In this document: positions 58,112-64,000 of the stretch, one piece after another
Numbering within the stretch: position 1 is the stretch's first letter
Layout of the letters: each line of letters opens with the position of its first letter
Assembly: GCF_025486315.1 (NCBI RefSeq)
Contig: NZ_JAOOPY010000007.1
Coordinates: 124,001-188,000 of the forward strand
DNA length: 64,000 bases
Reading direction: 5' to 3'
Source of the DNA: Variovorax sp. N23
GTDB lineage: Bacteria; Pseudomonadota; Gammaproteobacteria; Burkholderiales; Burkholderiaceae_C
Notes under the pieces: generated by a model
Databases searched by the model: none
Seen by the model: the letters and a program-made list of their open reading frames with translations, nothing else
What the model was told of the DNA's origin: nothing
Position numbers and translations under genes: made by a program

Positions 58112-58141
58112 GGCGCGGCGGTGGCGGTCGCCGACCGCGCC
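58112..58141 (+). terminator. Hairpin just after the cysteine desulfurase gene
   Basis: GGCGCGG (58112-58118) pairs with CCGCGCC (58135-58141), with further GGCG/CGCC pairing inside. It starts 3 bp after the stop codon. No T-run follows, so it may be a stabilising hairpin or a weak terminator separating the operon from the ThDP-enzyme gene. Confidence 0.45.
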
Positions 58142-58238
58142 TCGGCGGGCGGTGCAGACCCGCTGACGTGCCCGATGATGCTGGTCCACCTGCATGCCGA
58201 CCAGACGCTGGTCGGCGGGCGAACCATCCACGGGAATC

Positions 58239-59867
58239 ATGACCAAGAACGCCAACCACCGAGGCGCTGACGCGCTGATCCAGGCCTTGCACACGGCAGG
58301 CGTGCGGCGCCTGTTCGCGCTGTCGGGCAACCACATCATGTCGGTATTCGATGCCGCATTCGACGCGGGGATCGAACTCGTCCACACGCGCCACGAGGCC
58401 AGTGCGGTGCACATGGCCGATGCCTGGTCGCGCATCACGGGGGAGGTGGGCATCGCGCTCGTCACAGGTGGGCCGGGGCATGCGAATGCGGTGTCCGCGC
58501 TGTACACGGCGCAGATGGCCGAGGCGCCCGTCGTGCTGCTGTCGGGCCACGCGCCTAATCAGCAACTGGGGCAGGGGGCGTTTCAGGAGATGCGCCAGGC
58601 GGAGATGGCCGCGCCGGTGTGCAAGGCAGCCTGGGCCTGCGCCCACGCGGACGACGTGGCGAGCGACATCGCCAAGGCCATCCGCCTCGCCCGGTCCGGG
58701 CGGCCAGGGCCGGTGCATCTGAGCCTGCCGACCGACGTACTCGAAGGCAGGACGGCTACAGCGCCTGCGCCGCAGAACGCGTTCGAGCCCGACGCTGTGC
58801 CGCTCGACCCGGACGTTGCGCGCCGGTTGATCGACCGCCTTGCGCAGGCGAGGCACCCCTTGATCCTCGTGGGGCCGTCGTGCATGACGCGGGCCGCGCG
58901 GGGGGTGACCGCCGAGCTGGAAGAAGCCACGGGTGTCCCGGTGATCGGCATGGAAAGCCCGCGCGGCATCGCCGACGCGAGCCTGGGCGCGTTCGCCGAA
59001 CTGCTGGCCCGCGTGGACTGCCTGGTGCTCGTGGGAAAACGCGTCGATTTCACCCTGAAGTTCGGTACCGCCTTTTCCGCTGCGGTCGAGGTGCATCAGG
59101 TCGATGCGGAGCCCGGCGAGATCGAGCGCAGCCGCCGTGCGCTGGGGGATCGGCTGCAGATCGTTGCGCAGGCCGATGCGTGCCCGGCACTGCGGTCACT
59201 CATCGAAAACGCGCGGCAGCCGGTATCGCGCGGCTGGTTGCAGGAAGCACGTGCGCTGGTGGCCTATCGACCGGCCGCCTGGGACAGCGCGCGCTCGGCC
59301 TTGCCGGGCCGGCTGCATCCGGTGCAGATGCTGCGTCCGCTGCAAGCCGTGCTCGATAGCCATCCCGACGCGGTACTGGTCTGCGACGGCGGCGAGATCG
59401 GCCAGTGGGCGATGGCCTGCCTGCAGGCGCCGCACCGCGTGAACAACGGTGTCGCCGGTTCGATCGGCGCCGGCTTGCCTTTTGCGCTCGCGGCGCGATG
59501 CGCGCGGCCCGACGCGCCGGTCGTCGCGGTCATGGGCGACGGCACGGTCGGCTTCCACATCGCCGAGTTCGACACGGCGGTCCGCTACGGGCTCCCGTTC
59601 CTGGCCATCGTCGGCAACGACGCGCGGTGGAATGCCGAATACCAGATCCAGCTGCGCGACTATGGACCCGAGCGTTTGACCGGCTGCGAACTGCTGCCCA
59701 CGCGCTACGACGCCGTCGCGCAGGCGTTCGGAGCGCATGGCGAGTGCGTCGGCGAGGTCGAGGCTATGCGTTCCGCCATCCATCGGGCGCTCGCCAGCGC
59801 CATGCCGGCCTGCCTGAACGTGATGATCGAAGGCGTTCCTGCGCCGCAGATCGAGCGGACGCCATGA
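58239..59867 (+). CDS. Thiamine-diphosphate-dependent enzyme (acetolactate synthase-like)
   Basis: A 542-residue ThDP enzyme of the acetolactate synthase/benzoylformate decarboxylase superfamily. The catalytic Glu is E53 in RHEASAVHMADAW. GGPGHANAVSALYTA and the metal/ThDP motif VAVMGDGTVGFHIAEFDTAVRYGLPFLAIVGND follow. Subfamily and substrate are unclear; candidates in this setting include decarboxylation or cleavage of a sulfo- or 2-oxo acid. It has no obvious small subunit. The 130-bp gap after the desulfurase gene holds a hairpin, so it may be a separate unit. Confidence 0.87.
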   Translation: MTKNANHRGADALIQALHTAGVRRLFALSGNHIMSVFDAAFDAGIELVHTRHEASAVHMADAWSRITGEVGIALVTGGPGHANAVSALYTAQMAEAPVVLLSGHAPNQQLGQGAFQEMRQAEMAAPVCKAAWACAHADDVASDIAKAIRLARSGRPGPVHLSLPTDVLEGRTATAPAPQNAFEPDAVPLDPDVARRLIDRLAQARHPLILVGPSCMTRAARGVTAELEEATGVPVIGMESPRGIADASLGAFAELLARVDCLVLVGKRVDFTLKFGTAFSAAVEVHQVDAEPGEIERSRRALGDRLQIVAQADACPALRSLIENARQPVSRGWLQEARALVAYRPAAWDSARSALPGRLHPVQMLRPLQAVLDSHPDAVLVCDGGEIGQWAMACLQAPHRVNNGVAGSIGAGLPFALAARCARPDAPVVAVMGDGTVGFHIAEFDTAVRYGLPFLAIVGNDARWNAEYQIQLRDYGPERLTGCELLPTRYDAVAQAFGAHGECVGEVEAMRSAIHRALASAMPACLNVMIEGVPAPQIERTP

Positions 59868-59893
59868 GCCGCGAGTGGATCGGCAGGAAAAAC

Positions 59894-59948
59894 GCATAAG
59901 CATGAGCGCTTAACGTATTCGACAGGGCTTGCCACGCCCACCTAAGCT
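59894..59948 (+). promoter_or_regulatory. Candidate sulfur-regulated promoter of the sulfonate binding-protein gene
   Basis: CATAA (59895-59899, inside GCATAAGC), 43 nt, then -10-like TAAGCT (59943-59948), with -35-like TCGACA (59919-59924) 18 bp before it. The box is 80 bp from the start of the 59981 gene, as at ssuA. Confidence 0.58.
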
Positions 59949-59980
59949 CTGCGTCGATTTCATCGAACACGGAGCTCGCC

Positions 59981-60970
59981 TTGCCTCTCTACCCCACACG
60001 TCCGCCGCGTCGCCGACTTCTGCTCTCCGCGCTCCTGGCATTCACGGCTCTTGCGTCGTCATCGACATCGGCATGGTCGCAAGCGGCGCTGCCCAAGGAG
60101 GTGAAGATTGGCTTCCAGAAGGGTTCGGCCGTGCTGGTCCTGGCGCGCAAGCAGCAGGTGATCGAGAACCGCCTGAAGGCGCTGGGCATACCGAGCGTCA
60201 AGTGGGTGGAATTCCAGTTCGGCCCGCCGATGCTCGAAGCACTGGGGGCCGGTGCAATCGATCTCGGCTCGGTGGGCGACACGCCGCCGGTCTTTGCGCA
60301 AGCCGGCGGCTCCAATCTCGTCTACGCCGCGGCGACGCCTTCGGCGCAGCATGCGGTGCTCGTGCCGAAGAACTCGCCCATCAAGACGGTAGCCGATCTG
60401 AAAGGCAAGAAGGTGGCCTTCGGCAAGGGCTCCAGCGCACAGAACGTGACGATCAAGGCGCTGGCGACAGCGGGCCTGACCTTCCAGGACATCGTGCCGA
60501 CCTACCTGTCGCCCGCCGACGCCACCGCTGCATTCAACGGCGGCAACATCGACGCCTGGGTGGTGTGGGATCCGTACTACGCGATCGCCGAAGAGCGCTA
60601 TGGGGCTCGCGCCATTGCCGACACCACGGACAAGCGCCTTGCGAGCGCCTCGTACTACATGGCCGGCAAGGACTTCGCCACGCGCCATCCGGCCGTGCTG
60701 CGCGCCGTCCTCGATGAACTGGCCAAGCTCACCACCTGGTCGGGGCAACACCGCGAGGAACTCGCCGCGCTGGCAGCCGAGGCCACCGGCATCGACGTCA
60801 AGTCCTGGTCGAGCGCGTTCGCGCGCGCCGAGTTCTCGCTCGGCCCTTTGACGGAGGCGCACGTGGCGCAACAGCAGGAACTGGCAGACACCTTCCAGTC
60901 GCTGGGCATCATTCCGCGCAAGATCAACGTACGCGACATCGTCTGGAATGGGGCCGTCGCAGCGCAGTGA
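59981..60970 (+). CDS. Aliphatic sulfonate ABC substrate-binding protein (SsuA-like)
   Basis: A 329-residue SsuA-type protein. Signal PPRRRLLLSALLAFTALASSS (about 8-28), then VKIGFQKGSAVLVLARKQQVIE, GAIDLGSVGDTPPVFAQAGG, LVPKNSPIKTVADLKGKKVAFGKGSSAQN and IDAWVVWDPYYAIAE, close to E. coli SsuA text. The TTG start at 59981 has GGAG six bases upstream. There is no permease in this unit, so it probably shares an SsuBC pair. Confidence 0.92.
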   Translation: MPLYPTRPPRRRLLLSALLAFTALASSSTSAWSQAALPKEVKIGFQKGSAVLVLARKQQVIENRLKALGIPSVKWVEFQFGPPMLEALGAGAIDLGSVGDTPPVFAQAGGSNLVYAAATPSAQHAVLVPKNSPIKTVADLKGKKVAFGKGSSAQNVTIKALATAGLTFQDIVPTYLSPADATAAFNGGNIDAWVVWDPYYAIAEERYGARAIADTTDKRLASASYYMAGKDFATRHPAVLRAVLDELAKLTTWSGQHREELAALAAEATGIDVKSWSSAFARAEFSLGPLTEAHVAQQQELADTFQSLGIIPRKINVRDIVWNGAVAAQ

Positions 60971-61035
60971 CCGGGGTTCGCTCAGGCAAGCGGCATCTCC
61001 GCGGCCCTGGGCGTCTAAGTGACCTTGCGCAAGGC

Positions 61036-61211
61036 CTGCAGCGTCGTCGCGAACTGTCCGATGGCTGCGCCGGCGCGCAGAGCACGGCCTCGATCGCCAC
61101 TGGCGCAACGCCCGTGTCCACACGCTGCACGACCCGGTGCGCTGGAATTACCATGCGTTCGGCGACCACTTCCTCGACGGCACTCTGCCGCCCCATCACC
61201 TCTGGTTCTGA
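61036..61211 (+). pseudogene. Remnant: C-terminus of an SfnB-like flavoprotein
   Basis: From 61080 the frame reads EHGLDRHWRNARVHTLHDPV and RWNYHAFGDHFLDGTLPPHH, and ends at TGA 61211. This is the standard SfnB C-terminus (compare LDRHWRNARTHTLHDPVRW in the intact gene ending at 27209). Just upstream, shifted by one base, ELSDGCAGAQ (within 61036-61080) looks like the preceding segment. The rest of the gene is gone. It directly precedes the intact DszC/SfnB-like gene, so a tandem pair like 25962-28449 probably existed here too. Confidence 0.72.
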
Positions 61212-61219
61212 GAGACCGC

Positions 61220-62410
61220 ATGAACGTCTGTGCAGCGACCGCATCCGACGCGTCCGTCGACCCGCTGGCCCCCTTGCTGAAGGCCCTGCGCGCCAACGCG
61301 CCCGAACGCGATCGCCTCGGCGGTCACGCCGCGGAGGAGAAGGCGCTGATCCGCGCTGAAGGGCTGTTGCTCGATGCCGTGCCGAAGAAGCATGGTGGAC
61401 ATGGTCGATCCTGGTCCGAATTGCTGGGCACCGTGCGACGTATCGCGACGGTCGACAGTTCGCTGGCCCATGTGCTGGCCTTCCACCATCTGCAGGTCGC
61501 CACGGTCTTGATCTACGGCGACGACGAGCAGCAGTCACGCTGGCTAGGCGCCACGGTGTGCGAGCAGGGCTGGTGGGGCAATGCAATGAACCCGCTGGAC
61601 CGGCGGCTGGAGGCGCATGCGGAGGCCGACGGCTTCGTGCTCGACGGCACGAAGAGTTTCTGTTCCGGCACCAGCGGGTCGCGCTACATGACGCTGTCGG
61701 CGGTGCCGGCCGGCGACAACGGGCCGATGCTGCTGGGCATCGTCGCCACGCAACAGCCGGGCATCCGCGTGCTCGACGACTGGGACCCGATCGGCCAGCG
61801 TCAGACCGACAGCAATTCGGTCGCCTTCGATCGGGTCGCGCTCCCGGCACGGGACGTGATCCGCGCGTCCGACGCCACACCGACGGCCTTTCAAACGCTG
61901 CGTGCTTGCATCGGCCAACTGGTGCTGGTGAACCTCTATCTGGGCATCGCCATCGGGGCGCGGCAGGAGGCACACGACTACGCGCACGGCGGCACCGCGC
62001 GGCCCTGGGTCACCTCGGGGGTGGCGCATGCGACCGACGACCCGTACACGCTCAACCGCTTCGGTGAACTGCATGTACAGATTGCCGCCGGCACGGCCTT
62101 GGCCGACCGGGCTGCGCATGCGCTCGACGCCGCCTTTGCGCAAGGCCATGCCCTGGATGCGCGGGAGCGTGCCGAGGTGTCGGTTGCCGTCGCGGAAGCC
62201 AAAGTGGTGACGCACCGCGCCGGTCTGTATGCCAGCCAGGAACTGTTCGAGGTCGTCGGTGCACGCGGCACGCGCGCGGCGCTGGGCTTCGACCGCTTCT
62301 GGCGCAACGTGCGCACCCACACGCTGCACGATCCACTCGACTACAAGCTCAACCTCTTGGGGCGCTGGTCGCTCAAGGGCGAGGCGCCGACGCCCTCGCT
62401 CTACAACTGA
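61220..62410 (+). CDS. DszC/SfnB-like FMNH2-dependent monooxygenase
   Basis: A 396-residue acyl-CoA-dehydrogenase-fold monooxygenase: SLAHVLAFHHLQVATVLIYG, NAMNPLDRRLEAHAEADGFVLDGTKSFCSGTSGS, DDWDPIGQRQTDSNSVAFDRV and DRFWRNVRTHTLHDPLDYK. It resembles DszC-type enzymes that oxidise sulfides or sulfones. The ATG at 61220 lies 8 bp after the SfnB remnant's stop. Confidence 0.88.
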   Translation: MNVCAATASDASVDPLAPLLKALRANAPERDRLGGHAAEEKALIRAEGLLLDAVPKKHGGHGRSWSELLGTVRRIATVDSSLAHVLAFHHLQVATVLIYGDDEQQSRWLGATVCEQGWWGNAMNPLDRRLEAHAEADGFVLDGTKSFCSGTSGSRYMTLSAVPAGDNGPMLLGIVATQQPGIRVLDDWDPIGQRQTDSNSVAFDRVALPARDVIRASDATPTAFQTLRACIGQLVLVNLYLGIAIGARQEAHDYAHGGTARPWVTSGVAHATDDPYTLNRFGELHVQIAAGTALADRAAHALDAAFAQGHALDARERAEVSVAVAEAKVVTHRAGLYASQELFEVVGARGTRAALGFDRFWRNVRTHTLHDPLDYKLNLLGRWSLKGEAPTPSLYN

Positions 62411-62512
62411 CGCTGTTTCCAGTGGTCCGGGCTCGGCGTGGCGGCCGCGGGTTGCTCATGGCGATCCGACGCCGCGCGATCAGGTCGGCAAGGACCAGCG
62501 GGTATGCGAAAT

Positions 62513-62558
62513 GCAGATAAGCACATCGCCAATGGGTTGTTCCCTTTTTCGGCGATGT
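62513..62558 (+). other. Dyad-rich intergenic segment with GCAGATAAGC box
   Basis: The 259-bp gap between the DszC-like and acireductone dioxygenase genes has no good ORF. GCAGATAAGC (62513-62522) resembles the sulfur boxes. ACATCGCC (62523-62530) and GGCGATGT (62551-62558) are an exact 8-bp inverted repeat, enclosing GGG-TTGTT-CCC-TTTTT (62534-62549). This could be a terminator or an operator. Confidence 0.35.
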
Positions 62559-62669
62559 CTTCGACACTGCGCTCATGCTCACCTTGACGAGGACGACATG
62601 ACGCCAGTCGACAACCGATTCCAGGGCGACGCCAAGCCCTGCCTCCTGCAGTAACTCTGCACCCGCGAC

Positions 62670-63254
62670 ATGGGCGTGCTCGTGTATTTTGATGCCGACG
62701 GCACTTGGCAGGACACCCATGTCTGCGACGGCTCGATCGCGCAGCAACTGCTGCGGTACGGGTTGGCGTGGGGCCGCTGGCCGGAGCGGGAGTCCATTGC
62801 GGCCGACGCACCGCTCGATGCAGTTCTCGATCACTGGCACGATGAAATCTCGGCGCTGCGCGAGCGCTTTTCGATCGCCCACATCGACCGGGTCACGCTG
62901 ACGCCCAACCATGCCGACTGGGCGACCCTTCGCTCCCAGTTCATCACCGAGCACACACACGCGGACGCCGAAATCCGCTGTTTCCTTGACGGCACCGGCC
63001 TCTTCTACGTGCGCACCAGTGATGGCTTCATCGGACTTTTTTGCGAGGCGGGTGAATGGGTGGCCTTGCCTGCCGGCATTCGGCATTTCTTCGATGCCGG
63101 CGAGGCCCCGCAATTCGACGCGTTGCGCCTCTTCTCGCAGACCAGCGGCTGGGTAGCGCACCCCACTGGCACGACCGCGGCCCCCTTGCCGCTGCTCGAT
63201 GACTTCGTGGCACAGATGTTCGAGCTGACCGGCAACGTCGTCGACGACGAGTGA
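62670..63254 (+). CDS. mtnD: Acireductone dioxygenase (ARD)
   Basis: A 194-residue cupin of the acireductone dioxygenase family, about the same size as the Klebsiella enzyme (180). The metal ligands are all present: EHTHADAEIRCFLDG gives H95, H97 and E101, and ALPAGIRHFFDAGE gives H139. ARD cleaves the acireductone of the methionine salvage pathway to the 2-oxo acid of methionine plus formate (Fe form). No other salvage gene is in the window. There is no clear ribosome-binding site before the ATG, and an in-frame stop 18 bp upstream fixes the start. Confidence 0.92.
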   Translation: MGVLVYFDADGTWQDTHVCDGSIAQQLLRYGLAWGRWPERESIAADAPLDAVLDHWHDEISALRERFSIAHIDRVTLTPNHADWATLRSQFITEHTHADAEIRCFLDGTGLFYVRTSDGFIGLFCEAGEWVALPAGIRHFFDAGEAPQFDALRLFSQTSGWVAHPTGTTAAPLPLLDDFVAQMFELTGNVVDDE

Positions 63255-63357
63255 TCTCGGCGCAGGCTGCAAAGAACCGAGGATTCAAACTCGCTTTCGG
63301 TCTTTGCGTCGTGAAGCAGTGCGCTGCAGAATTCCTGACAACAGACGAAGGAACGCC

Positions 63358-63567
63358 ATGACATCTCTTCCACAAGCTTCTCCGGCCGAACGGTCGCAAC
63401 AGGTGATCGGCCTGACCGCGAGCGCTTGGATGGTGTCGCCTTACAAACCGCATGCGCAGGCACGCCGTGCGCCCCATGGCTATGTGCCGCTGCGCGCACA
63501 GCGCCGGTTGCAGGCGATGGTGACGCGCAGCCTGCCTGGATGCTGGGAGCTGGCGCATTCCTGGTAA
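63358..63567 (+). CDS. Possible small hypothetical protein
   Basis: A 69-codon ORF that starts MTSLPQASPAERSQQVIGLT. AAGGA sits five bases before the ATG, which is the main support. It has no recognisable domain, signal or membrane segment, and the second half is Arg-rich. It may be a truncated gene. Confidence 0.3.
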   Translation: MTSLPQASPAERSQQVIGLTASAWMVSPYKPHAQARRAPHGYVPLRAQRRLQAMVTRSLPGCWELAHSW

Positions 63568-63702
63568 CCCGCAGAGCGCGTCGCCGCGCGTTCCACTCGC
63601 GTAGGAGGGCGAAGTTTGGCGGCGCCAGGCCGCCGTGACGCCAGGGCCGCAAACCGTCACCTATCCCATCTCGTGGGTGACTTCTGAGTACCGCCGCTGC
63701 GG

Positions 63703-63891
63703 GTCGATCCGGTCTACACCATGATCGCCGAGATGTACCAGCCCATGGTGATGCTGGGACAAGCTGGTGCAGCTCTCGGACATCGACGTAAGAACGGCGA
63801 CCCTGCTCGCCGTGCCGAGTTCCAGGCGACGGCCACGTGCATCCACTACATGCTGTTCGAGGAAGAAGTCGAGGAGGGCGCTCCTCCATGA
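63703..63891 (+). pseudogene. Possible remnant of an unidentified gene
   Basis: An open stretch reads VDPVYTMIAEMYQPMVMLGQ early and CIHYMLFEEEVEEGAPP at its end before TGA 63891. The ends look protein-like but the Arg-rich middle does not, as if a shift occurred. I cannot name the family. Confidence 0.25.
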
Positions 63892-63926
63892 GTTCATCGT
63901 TGACCCCGCCGATCCGGCCCAAACGC

Positions 63927-64000
63927 TCAGGTTGACGCCGGCGCGCGCGTGCCCACACCCCAGTAGAAGGTCGGCCGGGTGCCGTTCAGCGCTTTGTCGC
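63927..64000 (-). CDS. C-terminal end of an unidentified minus-strand gene (partial)
   Basis: The last 23 codons before a TGA at 63929-63927 read KALNGTRPTFYWGVGTRAPA within the frame. The text looks like coding sequence, but most of the gene lies outside the window and I cannot assign it. Confidence 0.3.
   Translation of the reverse strand, partial: DKALNGTRPTFYWGVGTRAPAST

Larger units (their letters stand above)
63255..64000. other. Poorly coding region at the right end
   Basis: About 745 bases without a convincing full-length gene. It holds one possible small ORF (63358-63567), a perfect 6-bp stem hairpin at 63618-63634 (GGCGGC/GCCGCC, 5-nt loop), a protein-like stretch without a start (63703-63891), and the tail of a minus-strand frame that leaves the window (63927-64000). 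Codon texture is mixed, suggesting decayed genes. Confidence 0.5.

Noticed and set aside
56735..58507. 590-codon minus-strand frame opposite the cysteine desulfurase gene
   Set aside because: Asp/His/Val-rich shadow frame. The plus strand carries a complete desulfurase.
62229..62654. Plus-strand frame spanning the end of the DszC-like gene into the gap before the ARD gene
   Set aside because: It is Arg/Ser-rich, mostly overlaps the DszC-like gene in another frame, and has no domain or ribosome-binding site.

Overview
This 64-kb window is GC-rich and densely coding. The family mix (Bug/TctC binding protein, SfnB-type flavoproteins, many ABC importers, fused LivH-LivM permease, Tat-type binding proteins) suggests a beta-proteobacterium of the Burkholderiales, most likely a Comamonadaceae member such as Variovorax. 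That placement is inference from gene content. I see no rRNA, tRNA, CRISPR, phage or IS element. Nearly the whole window is devoted to acquiring and handling sulfur from organic compounds, so it reads as a chromosomal sulfur-scavenging island.

Layout. (1) 1-12634, minus strand: a long operon, read from 12634 downward, with an NlpA-type binding protein, a four-rhodanese protein, two polar-amino-acid binding proteins, a frameshifted class I aminotransferase, two permeases and an ATPase, a cysteine-dioxygenase-like cupin, a Cys/Met-metabolism PLP lyase, and hydantoinase/oxoprolinase subunits HyuA and HyuB (cut by the window edge). It looks like uptake and breakdown of a cysteine derivative. (2) 12884-20107, plus: a peptide/opine-type ABC importer with two binding proteins. 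(3) 20109-23881: a TctC-type protein and a methyltransferase (minus), then an SDR and a CmcJ/NvfI-like protein (plus). (4) 24020-34380: a sulfonate/sulfone block with an SsuD-like monooxygenase, FMN reductase, two SfnB-like proteins, binding proteins, a DszA/NtaA-type monooxygenase, and ssuABC. (5) 34506-38552, minus: an amino-acid/cystine-type ABC importer and a nitroreductase. (6) 38671-44283, plus: AraC regulator, AhpD-like protein, flavoprotein and a second sulfonate/nitrate-type ABC importer; then a PanE-like reductase. (7) 45570-51753: a branched-chain-type ABC importer with an OsmC-like and a VOC protein, followed by a convergent FMN monooxygenase. (8) 53381-58108: the most distinctive locus, rhodanese, serine acetyltransferase, XRE regulator, family-2A encapsulin shell (SrpI-like) and a cysteine desulfurase with a 245-residue disordered N-terminus that is its expected cargo. 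(9) 58239-63254: a ThDP enzyme, a sulfonate binding protein, an SfnB remnant, a DszC/SfnB-like flavoprotein and an acireductone dioxygenase. (10) 63255-64000: poorly coding, apparently decayed.

How it fits together. The importers and FMN/FMNH2 enzymes would supply sulfite or thiols from sulfonates, sulfones and amino-acid derivatives. Rhodaneses, serine acetyltransferase and the encapsulated desulfurase would manage cysteine and sulfane sulfur. Six promoters in front of these operons share one layout: an (A/C)ATA(A/T) box followed 41-43 nt later by the -10 hexamer. This suggests one sulfur-starvation activator of the CysB/Cbl/SsuR type, which is not encoded in the window. Two gene remnants (a DppC-like permease tail and an SfnB tail) and one single-base frameshift show that the island is being rearranged.
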